The translations under genes were made by a program, and so were the position numbers. DNA of 64,000 bases. It comes from Ptiloglossa arizonensis. Lineage: Eukaryota > Arthropoda > Insecta > Hymenoptera > Colletidae. Shown one piece after another: positions 11,291 through 23,507 of this stretch. Numbering within the stretch: position 1 is the stretch's first letter; each line of letters starts with the position of its first letter. The notes under the pieces are model-generated. The model was not told the origin of the DNA, searched no databases, and saw nothing but the letters and a program-made list of their open reading frames with translations. Where the stretch lies: assembly GCF_051014685.1 (NCBI RefSeq), contig NC_135058.1, positions 3,510,811-3,574,810 on the forward strand. Reading direction: 5' to 3'.

Positions 11291-12410
11291 ATACGATTTT
11301 AATGTGCGTTGTTTGCACACGTTTGCAGTTTTATAGGCGAAAGAAGAATATTTCGTATTTTTTTTTTTACAAGGTTTGCGATCGAGAACATTTATACTTA
11401 CGGCAGTTATTTCAAGATTGTATAATAAGCGTTCGAACGGTCACAAAAGAGCTTTGTTTAATTCCCAATTGTGCTCAATGTTCGAACGGATAGTCGAGTG
11501 CATTGTCGATCTTTTTAGTTTAACTGAATCGCGAATGAAGAGGTACCAAACTTCGTACAATCGATAGGTATCGATGGTGATTCGATGAGTCTCGAATCGT
11601 TCGAAAACATTCTCGAATCTTTCAACTACTACTCCCAAGTATACTCTTCGCGCTATTAAAGACGTTATTCCAGATTAGTTAACTTTAGTCAATAATTCCG
11701 TAAGATTCCTCGTTCAACCTCCACACAAATCTCCAAGTACAATCGCCGCAAAATAAATTATTCGACTGAAATGAAATACCAACTATAAACCATAAAATGT
11801 TTAATTTTGTCGACAGTTCCGTAAGATCCTTCGTCAATCTCTACGTACAATTTTTATACATAAACACTACCGAATATATCGCAAGATTAAACGTGTTTAA
11901 ACGCAAGTCGTTCCTACCCATTGATTGAATCACCCGTGAAAAGAACGTTCGTTCGAACCGAATTGAAACAAGAATATCGATTTCGAACGTAAACGTATCG
12001 ACGGTATCGAAACGCGTCTCGGTCTCGTCGTTAACGATTCGAGCTTACTCGTTACGAGACAGTGTACGCTTGGTGGAAACGCAATTCCGCCAATTCGATT
12101 CGGGACGATGATCAATTGATACGAGCGTTTAACCGGGGCGATAATGGGGAATCGACGGATAAAACATCGCGATTCGACGGAATAGTCGTCGTCTCGCGTC
12201 AGGTTGCTCGACTTTGTTCGCGTCTACGGTTCTTGAAGAGCCCAGACGGTCGTCTGGCGGTAACTCGCGCTTAATCGTCGACCACCGGGAACAATGGATC
12301 GGCGATAATGGATTCGGGATGGTTCGCGATCATTCATTTCCGCTAATGCGCCTCCGCGCGATACAACGTTATCCGGCGAAACTATCGTCTCGCGTGACGT
12401 CCACCGAAGC
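11291..12410. other. unique non-coding stretch
   Basis: AT-rich to 11900, then CpG-rich. Only short open frames without domains are present, so I see no gene. Confidence 0.45.
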
Positions 12411-12481
12411 TTCTCTCTCTCGCTCTCTTTTCATCTTTCTCTCTTGCCCCCTCTCTTCCTCTCTCTCTCTCTCTGTCTCTT
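12411..12481. repeat. (CT)n-rich pyrimidine tract
   Basis: Interrupted CTCTCT runs with TTTCATC and TTGCCCC interruptions. No coding signal. Confidence 0.8.
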
Positions 12482-12670
12482 GATCCATCGACGGAATAAA
12501 AGGTAACGACGCCTTGCGATGCTCGTGAGACAGAGCGGGCCTTTCTGGCCTTTCACCGGTCGCAGGTTGGACCGACTTCTCCTTACGCTCGGCTGTCCAT
12601 CGAAATTACGTTACCGAGAATACACACACACACGCGCTTAGCGTTCTTTCCTTTTTTTTTTTCTTTTTTT

Positions 12671-13740
12671 GCGTTAAGAGGACCTTCCACTCTGGAACGC
12701 TAGAAATAGGCGTTCCTTTGTGAGTTTTCTCGCCAAAGTTAAGAATAATAATACTCCGTTGGGGAATAAATTATTTAAAACGAATTTTGTGCGCTTTCGA
12801 GTTCTCTTTGGTGATCCAATTACAGAATCTAAACGAAGGAATTGATTTAGAGAAATTACCGTAGAAAATTCTTTTTTTTGCGTTAAAAGCATCTTACATT
12901 TTGGAACGCTAGAAATAGGCGTTTCTTTGTGAGTTTTCTCGCCAAAGTTAAGAATAATAATACTCCGTTGGGGAATAAATTATTTAAAACGAATTTTGTG
13001 CGCTTTCGAGTTCTCTTTGGTGATTCGATTATAGAATCTAAAAGAAGAAATTGATTTAGAGAAATTACCGTAGAAAATTCTTTTTTTTGCATTAAGAGGA
13101 CCTTACATTTTGGAACGCTAGAAATAGGCGTTCCTTTGTGAGTTTTCTCGCCAAAGTTAAGAATAATAACATTCCGTTGGAGAATAAATTATTGAAAATG
13201 AATTTTGTACGCTTTCGAGTTCTCTTTGGTCATTCGATTACAGAATCTAAACGAAGGAATTGATTTAGAGAAATTACCGTAGAAAATTCTTTTTTTTGCG
13301 TTAAGAGTACCTTACATTTTGGAACGCTAGAAATAGGCGTTCCTTTGTGAGTTTTCTCGCCAAAGTTAAGAATAATAACATTCCGTTGGAGAATAAATTA
13401 TTGAAAATGAATTTTGTACGCTTTCGAGTTCTCTTTGGTCATTCGATTACAGAATCTAAACGAAGGAATTGATTTAGAGAAATTACCGTAGAAAATTCTT
13501 TTTTTACGTTACTTTTTTTAAGAATTTTTTCGTGAAAACCCGTTAAGAATAATAATACCCTGTTAGAAAACAAATTATTTTAAACGAGACGCATATTTTA
13601 ATGATTCGTTCTCGACACGTATGCTCGAGTTCTCTTTGGTAATTTGATCGTGGAATCTGAACAAATTCTTCGTGACGTAGGTTTGATCGTAAATAGCAGA
13701 AACGAATCAATTTGTGAAAATTACCGATGGAAATAAAATT
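12671..13740 (+). repeat. 209-bp satellite array: four good copies and one diverged copy
   Basis: Copies start at 12671, 12880, 13089 and 13298, exactly 209 bp apart. A fifth, strongly diverged copy runs from about 13507 to 13740. Each copy begins GC(G/A)TTAAGAG after a T8 tract and includes GGAACGCTAGAAATAGGCGT. Copies 1 and 2 share CTCCGTTGGGGAAT. Copies 3 and 4 share ATTCCGTTGGAGAAT and are nearly identical. Minus-strand open frames in it are repeat translations. Confidence 0.9.
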
Positions 13741-14749
13741 GGCCCGTGTCAAGGACAAATAATGTACGTTTCTTTGTTATTAACGGATTTCGGTGCCACT
13801 TTTCCACCGTTTACAATTTAACCTACATTGTAACAAACCTTTGCAGATTCGTATCTACGATATTGTGTTACCAAAGAGAGCTCAAACATGTTCGACACAG
13901 CGTGTCGAAATCGTTAACCATTAAAATGCTCGAAGCGACTCACTCGAAACGAAACTCTCGATAATAGCTCTTTCGAGCATTACATATTTATTTATACGCG
14001 ATTCAAGAAAACCTATATACCTTTTTTTTTTTCTTACAAAGAAATGTTAATTCATCGAAGGAATATAGGAATACGTTATTCGAAGTGGCTCGGTAGAAAA
14101 AAAAAAAAGGAAAAAAAGAAACTCGCGCTCCCGGCGTCCGTGATTTTTTACAATCTATCGATAGGAAACAAAAATATTGCATTGCCTCGTGTTTAGTAAA
14201 AATATAGTTACAACCGGGACGAGAGAGACAGAAATACGTCGATAATTTTAGAAACGACGTGGCTTTAAACAACAGTAGCGAAATTTTTTATCAAAAAAAG
14301 TGTAACATTTTTTCCAACGGAAGTAGAGCGATTGTAGACATCGAATTGGTTATAGCCACAGCTATTAAGACGCGTGCTTATTTTATTCATCGATATCGGA
14401 CTTTTTACCGACGCGACGAAAAAGTAGTTTCGAGAAAAAGTTTGCGTTTATAGCGTATCGAAAAATAAATCCATTCACTCGTCCCACACCGATTCTTACA
14501 ATTTCGTTGATTTTTCGAATTTCGATCCGAATGATTTACGAACACGTTTTCAATGGTTAAAATTTCTCGAAAATACAGGGAAAAGACAATCCATTCGTTC
14601 GAAACGTCTACGGTAGAAGCAGATGTGCCCTTCATCGATATCGACATGGCCTTTTAGCCGAAAGCGTGTAATTTTCGGTGGCTTCCATCGATTATTAGAT
14701 AGATAGATAGATGGATAAATGTATAGATATTGGTCTGGGACAATATCCC
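13741..14749. other. AT-rich non-coding stretch
   Basis: Contains T10 and A12 tracts and a short GATA-type tract near 14697-14715. No gene or domain is visible. Confidence 0.45.
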
Positions 14750-15230
14750 TTAACACGTTGACTGTCGTGTCACTCGAATTCGAGTGACACGTCCATTGCA
14801 CAGGGGACCCCGTAGCGGATATACACACGAGTGACGTTCATATTATTTACTCGATCAGGAATTACGTTGGTAAATATTTCCAACGTAGTGCAATATTTTC
14901 GGCGATAACCAATTTAGAAACGATCGAACGTCGAATGTGCTTGAAAATTTTGCAACGTTCGTTTAGATTCGCGTTGCGCAACGAGGACGCCAGCGCATCG
15001 TGTAATATGCAAGCATTGCTCGCATTTTACGGACTCTGACACATCTGTTTACATCTCTCGATGATGAATGGAGCAAAGCTGGCTTCTTCTTTGCCTTTTA
15101 GATAGAAGAAACAGGTCTGAGATGATATGTCACGCGTTTCGAAAAAAATCCTTTCTTAATGTTACTCCCTCGCCTTGAAACTCTCAACGCAGACAGGGCA
15201 TTTAAATGCCTCCGCGCGTCGAAGGGTTAA
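14750..15230. mobile_element. candidate TTAA-linked (piggyBac-type) MITE with subterminal palindromes
   Basis: TTAA occurs at 14750-14753, followed by CACGTTGACTG, and again at 15227-15230, preceded by CGAAGGG. The left end carries a perfect 26-bp palindrome at 14766-14791 (half-site CGTGTCACTCGAA). The right end carries GGCATTTAAATGCC at 15197-15210. Subterminal palindromes next to TTAA sites suggest a non-autonomous piggyBac-type element of about 470 bp. The terminal inverted repeats are poor: CCCTT read across the left TTAA and CCCTTCG read inward from the right. Either the ends are decayed or the two TTAA sites do not belong together. No coding capacity is seen inside. Confidence 0.4.
14766..14791. 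repeat. perfect 26-bp palindrome
   Basis: The sequence reads identically on both strands, centred on GAATTC with arms starting CGTGTCACTC. It can form a 13-bp hairpin arm with no loop bases. It lies 12 bp inside the left TTAA of the candidate MITE, the usual place for a subterminal palindrome. Confidence 0.85.
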
Positions 15231-15354
15231 CCAATGGTAGACGGAGGAGATGTTGCTAGTGGTCATTGGTGTAATACAAGTACGAACCATGGCCAACGCG
15301 TTTTACTACAACGACGAGCGTTCCGCTCGTTCAACTTACAGGGCACACGCGTTC
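15231..15354. other. non-coding spacer
   Basis: Unique DNA between the candidate TTAA element and the next tandem array. No feature is seen. Confidence 0.4.
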
Positions 15355-15660
15355 CTCGATAAGAGACTCAACTTCTCCTCGGAACGAATTGTTTGATCAT
15401 TCTCTCGTTGGGGAATTTCGTCGAAATAAAATTCTTATCGCGCGAAATTATTTTCTTGAATCTCGATAAGAGTCTTGACCTCTTTTGGAATTAATTAGTT
15501 TGTTATTTGAAAAGTTCGTTCAACGGAAATTCTTCTTACGATCGACTATTCTTTTAAGCCTCGATAAGAGTCTTAACCTTTCGTGGAACGAATTATCTCC
15601 TCGTTAAAAATTTGTTAAAAAAATTCATATGCTAAATTATTCCTCCCCCTTTTCCTTCCG
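15355..15660 (+). repeat. degenerate tandem repeat of about 100 bp, three copies
   Basis: CTCGATAAGAG starts at 15355, 15462 and 15560. Each copy continues with CTTAACCT-like, GGAACGAATT-like and CTCGTT-like words. The copies are clearly related but well diverged. Confidence 0.7.
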
Positions 15661-18600
15661 TATAACTCTATATTTACAGATAATTTCAGTGATTACTTTC
15701 GTGTTGCAATGTTTAAACTCACTTCGAAACTAATCGCACGCGTATGGTCCAGTATCCCCCAAGAAGTTAAGGTTAAGAGGTTAACATTTCTCTCACGTTT
15801 CGCGAAGGCACGTAGTACCTATCAGGAAATCTTCACATCCGTGAAATTGCTTATAGGTAGTGATACTTATACGTACTTACGTATATACAATAGATTGATC
15901 ATCGGAGTTCAATAACTGGAATATTTCTTTTTTATCCATTTAAACGAATATATTCACCAAGCAGGTAAATCGAAAGAAAATTATTAACGTAGAAAAATGT
16001 AGACAATCTAAACTTCTCCATAAATATAATACGTTGATCGTCGAAGTTTGCCAACAGTGGAAGTATATTTCTTTTGTATCACTTTATCAGATTAGTACAA
16101 TCAAAGTAAAACAATTCACAATGAATGTTTCGTGTACTACTGTCTTATCAAAAATCGTATTTATCGATAAAAACATTTACTAAACTCTCACCGTTATAAA
16201 ACAAGTGTCTCCGATTAAAGAAAAGAAACGCTACATTTCATCGATCGTTTTCGAAGTCTCACGATTCAATTTTTATGATCTGTATCTTCTAATCAAAGTT
16301 CATCGAATCAACGATGGTCCCTTCGCTCGTTAATTACACCTTCTTCGAAATCTCCATTAGTATTAACAACGTGCAGTACCTACGTGCACACATTGTGTCA
16401 CGGTTGTTCAGATTCGAGTTTCTCGTTGATATACGATCTGGCAACCCTTTCAATTACCAAATTGCGAGAATCATCGGAATTTCATACCGAACAACGCGAT
16501 AAATATCACCACCTACCTCGAGCGTGGAAAATTTCTTTTTTTTTTTTTCTATTATTTTCAAGGGTTACCTTCCAAAAAGTTTGAAAATCGCTGTTAGAGT
16601 CCAGTGTGTTCGGTAGCGTCGCTAACGAGCCATTTTGGCTGCTCTTTGTTCTTCGTCCTCGCGGCAATGACGACGATGACCCTTCCCGTTGACCAGAAGA
16701 GGCTCGCGTTCGAGTTTGTGTGCCCGGTGGGTTTGAATGATGCTCGTAGAATCGCAACGGTGAATCGACCTATCGAGCTCGATCGTGGCTGCACTTCACC
16801 GGTGAAAGTTGCAATGTTACGCCGCGAACAAAGACGCAATGGAAGATCCATGGGGGGAGGAGTTTCGTCTGAAATTTGATAGATTTCCATGGACGGTTCG
16901 ACGATGGTTCGATAAAACGAGAAGAAATTAGAAAAAAAGGATTCGATACCCACCTGACGCGTTCTCGATTAATTATTTATTTGATCGTGTCCATTTGGGA
17001 TACGCATAATCGTTCGTTTTCGCATCGAATTATAGACGATGTAAGGCGTACGAATGATTCGCGTGTAATTAAGATAAGCGACTACTCGCGACGTCGAGTG
17101 GACCATTCTTGAATAACGCGAATCAATCGACGGAATGAGAACGAAGTTTAAAGATTCGAACGGAATTCGGTACCACGATGCTGTTCAAATGTATTCCAGC
17201 GTGAAAATAATTTTTGGTAAAACGGAGAGAGTTCGATTATTATTTTTACGGAGTCAATAACGCGGAGGACCACCTAACTCGATTTTGTTTCGTAACTAAT
17301 GGACGAATCGAATTCTTTTCTTTTTTTTTTTTTACCACCGACGATACGATTACGATAAATTTTCGAGACGATGACATTTGATTTTTTTTTCGTACGTCTC
17401 TTTTTTATGTAAGCTTTCAAAGTCACCTTCAGCTTTCTTTTATCTCGCAAAAAATGTTTTATTGCGTAAAAAAAAGAAATGCTTGTTTTTCAACCAGCTG
17501 TCAGATATCGATGAGCGGCAAAAGTTGTGGAGTTGTGGGTAAAAAATTCGAAGCTGACCTTGAAAACTTTGGATAAAAAGGAGACTTACGACAAATCGAA
17601 TGACATCATCTGTGAGAATAGTGGTAAAGGAAAATTTGGATTCGTTCGAAAACGAGTCACTCGAGTTTGATTATTTACCCTCTGTGTAATTATAAAAGCG
17701 AATATAAAAGTGTAATAAAAATTTCTTTGGTAAATGCAAATCGATTTTTATTCCGTCGAACGAACAAATACTTTTGATCGATAGTCTAGATGGTTTGGAA
17801 GACAGTTTACAATAATGTATAATGTTGTACTATAGTTTGGAATTTTTTGCTTCGATGAATGATCGATCGAAGAATAAATTTGTTTCGGTGGTAAAAACAA
17901 ACATCATAATCTTTTGACATTTCTGCTTACGTTGATGGTTCGCTGTTTAGAAAATATTGCCGGAATAACAACACAAAGACGGTAAGTTACGAAACAATGA
18001 AAAAATGAACGATGCAGTTCGAACGAGTATGCAAACACGTTGAAACAAAATTTATTAGCAAAAAGTATCGTATTGCGTGCAATAAAGTCGAATAGAACGG
18101 AGCCGATCTTGGATTAACGTTGTTTTAAAACGTATAGAGAAAGAAAAAACAAATTTCGTTTGTTTTTAACTTATGTGCACGCGGGACAGCGTTTCCTTTC
18201 TCTCATTTTTCCACGAATTTTATCCATGCAGCGTGCACGGAATATCGAAGTAATTTAAAAGGTAAATTGGATACCATCGAATGAGAAATTAAAATATTAA
18301 ATTAGGAGATACGCTGAAACGTCTAGTGTTCAATTTGGGTACGTTACAATGTTAAAATTGGAAACATTTTGACAAATATTCTATGATTTTCACGGAAGCT
18401 GGCGGAGTTTCTTTGCTATCCCAAAAAAATTTTATTCCCTCGTCGTAAATGTAACCAGTTCGAATTGAGTTCTCTTTCATTCCGTCCGTATTTTGTAAAA
18501 AAGTTACCATGACGTTTCATAAAGGCAGCGCGCACAAAATGCCCGAAATATTCGTTCCCGAATATCTCGATTCAATGTCAAAAAAGTTTATTCGCTAACT

Positions 18601-19739
18601 ATACACGCACTCGTTCCCATTTGAAACCGACACAATGACTTCGACATCGCACGACGCAAATAACAGATTCCGGATCTCCATTATTGATTCTCCGATCTTA
18701 ATTCAACGTCAGGAAAGTTTACCTTTTTTGTTGCAAACGAACTCGAGTCGAGTGGAATCTTTTTCGTTACATTGTGTCTCGCGCAAGGGTCTCTGTATTT
18801 CTTCGAAAAGTTAAAAAACTTTGCGCGTTCGTTACTCATCGTTGGACACGAATTCGACGTGGAAAAACTCCGTTTTCTCGTCTTAAAATTTCGCGTTCGT
18901 ACATTGTGCAATGATTTCTGTGTCGGCAAGTTAATGGATTCCGGATATTCGTTATTGGTGTTTCCTGTGTCGAATTGGATCATTTTCTTGATGCGAAACG
19001 CGATCGAATTCTCCGAAAATATCGTTTAAACTAAATTAATATCACCTATTATTCTACGAATCGAACGAAACAAAAATAACAATACCTAGGAGTACAATTG
19101 TCAATATTATAACCAACGATGGATTTTTAATCTTAAATTGTTCGTATTCCTCGAAAATTATATCAATGATTAATCTGTTTTCTATTTCCTCAATTTGTCA
19201 AATTCTAAGATACAAAGTTCGATGGACTTATTCGTAAAATTCAAAATCTCGACGAGTAATCAAAATCGACATTCAGAAATTTTAATTCTCTCGCGATGTT
19301 TCTTTCGCGATAATCTGTCCTTTGTATCTCGACCTGTACAATATTTCTACCTTCGTGTACGTTTGATTTTATATGCGAATTTTTCCACTGGCGAAGCACC
19401 GAGTAAGTGTATCGCGTGTTTCGACGATCGAGAAATTTCGTTAAGCCGTGGTAACGAGACTCTTCGGGCCGAGAGTTGAATTCTTTCGTCTCGGTTCCCC
19501 GACCGGGTAGCCGAGGCGCCTCCGTAGTTCCTCAATGAAATTAACAGATTCCAAGCGGCTGCGTTGTTCGTTCTTGAACGTCGAAGCAACGTCACGAACT
19601 TCTGTTCGTCGGTCGTGAAACGAGCTCGATTCAACTTGAATCCTTTCAAGCGTCCGCAATCTCCGCAATATTATTCGAGGTGGTGAAAGTTCCACCACTG
19701 TTGCGGCGGACACCAAGATGCGGAGGAACTAGCGTGTGC
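15661..19739. other. long AT-rich non-coding stretch
   Basis: No gene is recognised. A weak repeat of about 140 bp pairs 15890-15940 with 16026-16080 (TTGATC.TCG.AGTT...GGAA.TAT.TTCTTTT). The only GC-richer island, 16600-16880, has overlapping open frames on both strands without ATG-led coding structure or domains. Poly(T) tracts occur near 16533, 17320 and 17380. Confidence 0.45.
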
Positions 19740-19921
19740 AGCGCAACGAAGACGACGCGACGACAAAGACGACGAGGACGACGAGGACGACGAGGACGAC
19801 GAGGACGACGAGGACGACAACGACGAGGACAACAAGGACGACGACAACGACGACAATGACGACAATAACGACAATGACGACAATGACGTCGACGACAACG
19901 ATGACAATGACAATAAGGACG

Positions 19922-19976
<55 letters not shown>

Positions 19977-20750
19977 TGACAAATACAACAAAGACGATGA
20001 GGATGACGAGGACGACGATAATAACGACAACGACAACGAGGGCGACAACAAAGACAACGAGGACGACGACGACGACGAGGGCAGCAACAAAGACAACGAG
20101 GACGACGATAACGACAATGGCGGCGACGAGGAGGGCACCAACAAAGACGACAATGACGGCAATGACGGCAATAACGACAACGACGACGACAAAGACGATA
20201 ACAAAAACAACGACGAGGACGACAATAAGGACGACAACGACGACGACGAGGACAACAAGGACGACGACAACGACAACAATGACGACAATGACGACAATGA
20301 CGACAATGACGACAATGACGTCGACGACAACGATAACAATGACAATAAGGACGACGACAACGACGACGACAAATAGAACAAAGACGATGAGGATGACGAG
20401 GACGACGACGATAATGACGACGAGGGTGACAACAAAGACAACGAGGACGACGATAACGATAATGGCGGCGACGAGGAGGGCACCAACAAAGACGACAATG
20501 ACGGCAATGACGACAACGACGACGGCAAAGACGATAACAAAAACAACGACGAGGACGACAATAAGGACGACAACGACGATAAAGACGATAACAAAAACAA
20601 CGACGAGGACGACAACAAGGACGACAACGACGACAACGACGACGAGGGCGACAACAAAGACAACGAGGACGACGAGGGCAGCAACAAAGACAACGAGGAC
20701 GACAACGACGACTACGAAGACAATAAGGAAGACGATCAGGATGACGACAG
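19740..20750 (+). repeat. 1-kb GAC/AAC/GAG triplet array
   Basis: The whole stretch is built of GAC with AAC, AAT, GAG, GAT, AAG and GGC variants on the plus strand. All frames therefore stay open for long distances and give Thr/Arg-, Val- or Leu/Ser-rich translations of up to 450 residues. The Asp/Asn frame is broken by an in-frame TAG near 20374. Internal duplications are visible: a block starting AAATA(C/G)AACAAAGACGATG recurs at 19981 and 20371, and GAGGGCACCAACAAAGACG recurs at 20137 and 20479. No promoter, splice structure or flanking domain supports a gene. Confidence 0.9.
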
Positions 20751-21302
20751 GGCGGATGTTGTTCGTAATTGTCGTCGTTGTCGTCGTTGTCGTCGTCGAC
20801 GCAAATTTTGCAGCAACAATGGCTCCGTGTTCCATGCTCCTGCGCGCGCCAATCGCGTTGCAATCGAATTCGGTGAACTGTCCGTTTCGTCATTGGGTGT
20901 TTCGTTATCCACGATGTTAATAGAATTCTGCGGGGCGCGCGCACTCGCCTTGTAAAGTCGATAATCCATCGTTGCGTTATATTCGCTCGTTCGAGCACTT
21001 ACCTGGATATGCTTCTGTATAATTAGTATCGCGGTTTATCCACTTATCCACGGAAAAAAAGTATCCGTTACTTTGTTCTTTGTTCGTCGATCGTGTTTTT
21101 CGCTCCACGCTCGTCACAAGGGTACGTCGATATTTTTTGTACTTACATTTCCACTTTAACGTTCGTCGTCGACGATCATTGACAAATACGACGATACAAC
21201 GACGAATATTGTAAATTATACCGAATGTTTACGAAATAGTAACGTTTGTTAGGGACTGTTTGAAACGAATAGTGTTGCATTGCATTCCATTGGAGATGTT
21301 GC
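20751..21302. other. non-coding flank of the triplet array
   Basis: A few GTC triplets (20764-20800) reverse the strand of the array. The remainder is unique DNA with no gene. Confidence 0.4.
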
Positions 21303-21440
21303 AAGTAGAATGTGACTACTTATATCGCAATGTACCGTAGCATTCTAAGTAGAATGTGACTATAAGTATTACAGTATACTCTGTACTATTATCGCGAGTA
21401 GAATGTAATTATGGTATATTCTACCGTATAAGCGATTGTA
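21303..21440 (+). repeat. degenerate tandem repeat of about 45 bp, three copies
   Basis: AGTAGAATGT starts at 21304, 21348 and 21397. Each is followed by (G/A)A(C/T)TA.. and a TAT-rich segment, and TATTCTAC words appear in inverted form. Confidence 0.6.
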
Positions 21441-23442
21441 TTCTACTCGGTCACCGATCGTTATTGCTCATTGATCGCTCGGCTCGGTAGAATAGTTTAC
21501 TTTGGATATTTATTTCTGGATTCTTTCTCTATTTGTTCACTTTCTAAATTCCCCGTTGAATATTTTCGTACCCCGCTTTGTCAAGTGATCCCTTTGTTCG
21601 CGTCTCGCGTAATTTAGTTTCGAGGTCGTTGTAAAAATAATTTTATTCGTATTAAAATTCACCCGGTTGAATATTCTGGAAAGGGTCCAAGAACAGGGGC
21701 AATACGTCAATAATAATTTTCTTCTATTGTTTGCCCGTATTAACCCAATTACCGAGCACGAATTCTCTATACGAGCGCATAACCAGCGCCACTATTTAAA
21801 TATCATTAGTGACACATATTTACTTATCCGATATATTTCTGGGCGATTGATTTAATACGTTACACAAACAGGTTGTTACACGTGTTACAATTGGTCGTAT
21901 ATCTATTATTTGACGTTTCATTTGGGTATGCAACGCGATCGAATAAATTCCATTGAAAGTGAAAATTGAAGGGCTCCGAACGAGGAGGGAACGATTTCGT
22001 TCGATTAATTTCGAATTACCACGAGGAGGATTGACTTTCGCTTCGTCGTTGCGCGCATTCCTTTGCCAACGAAATTGAACATCGAAAGAAAAATTGTACA
22101 CGGTGTGTACAACTATTGCGAATCACCGAGCGATAACGTTCCTTCCTTAAAAGCGCTTCGAAGAAAATATTCGTCGAAGTGTGAAATTACACGGTCCTCG
22201 CGGCCGACGAGAATATTAACAACAAACGCGATATTTCAATGTTCGATCCGAGCCCGGTTGCTCGTTCGGAGAGTGGATTGTGCGTATTATGGAAAAAAAT
22301 TGTAACGACTTTCGGTTTATTAAAACAAAGTTTTAATAACCTTCCATCTTCGCTCGTACCTTCGCTTTTAATTATTCAAATTTGCTCCCGGTGCCACGCG
22401 TCGAATACTCGTAATTTATTTTTAATACTTCGGTTCGTTAGCGAGTAATTTCTCCGACGAATATCCGTTTCTTCGTTCGGTATGAAAGTATTTCGTTGCG
22501 GAAAAAAAAACATTCTACTCCGAGACTCGATTATCGTTTTGCACAATATCTTAATTAACGCTTTGCCGACTAAAGGCGTACCATTTGCTACATCGTTTGC
22601 GAGTCGAGCGTTGGCTGTGGGAAACCTACCGATACGTGGACACTTTTTCTCAGGTTTCGATCGCCTCGGACAATTATTATTTTATTTAACTTCACTCGCG
22701 CTACCGCACCGCATACGCGGACACTGGATGACCTACTTCTGCACAGTCTTCGCACGCATAATAAACGAAAATAGAACTACACGAAGTTAATTAATCGCGT
22801 TTCGCTGCAAATAGAAAAGACTTCTTTCTCGTTTGATCACTCGTTGCTGTAAAATCTTTACGTGTGCAATAATCGTAAAACGTAGAAAAAACTTGTTTCT
22901 TATTTAATCGCCTACTTTTACATAATTTTTGCGCGTATAATAACCAAAAAAAAAGAATTTTACGAAACCGATCAATCACTACGGATAGAAAAAACTCGTT
23001 TCTCGTTTAGTCGCCTACTTTTACAGCGTTCCCGTATATTCGAAAATAGAAGTCCACGAAATCCATCATCAACGTTCGAGTGCCGATACGAAGAAACTAA
23101 TCTCTTGCGTTGTTCCCTCGAAGAATATTTACGATACACGATTCTTCTCCTCTGCCAGAATATCGCTCTTTCGAACCAAAGAAGCGCAATTTACAACGAG
23201 ACGAGTACGCGCGCGCGAAATTTTATTTCTATAAAACACCCTGTAAACGCAAAGGGCGTTCCAAGCAATTGAAATTTTCGATTGTGGGTGGGATTAAATA
23301 ATAGCTCGGTATTTCTATTTTATCGATAAATCAAACTTTATTAATACTGTGGGAGGTATATCTTTTGCGCGCGTTATTTACGAGATTGGCTTTCAAACAA
23401 ACGTATTCGTGGAATAGAACCTTCTAGAAAGACATTCTATAT
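21441..23442. other. non-coding stretch with a faint repeat
   Basis: From about 22770 to 23070 a diverged unit of roughly 120 bp recurs (CTTTCTCGTTTGATC, CTTATTTAATCGCCTACTTTTAC, CTCGTTTAGTCGCCTACTTTTAC). No gene is recognised elsewhere in the stretch. Confidence 0.45.
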
Positions 23443-23475
23443 ATACATACATACATACATACATACATACATACA

Positions 23476-23505
<30 letters not shown>
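23443..23505. repeat. (ACAT)n microsatellite
   Basis: About 15 uninterrupted ATAC/ACAT tetranucleotide units. Confidence 0.95.

Positions 23506-23507
<2 letters not shown>

Noticed and set aside
16604..16953. Opposed frames of 91 and 119 residues in a small GC-rich island
   Set aside because: The plus frame lacks an ATG at its start, the strands overlap, and neither has a recognisable domain.
19646..20998. Open frames of 344-450 residues on both strands
   Set aside because: They are translations of the GAC triplet array. All frames are open because the triplets lack stops, and there is no promoter, splicing or non-repeat domain.
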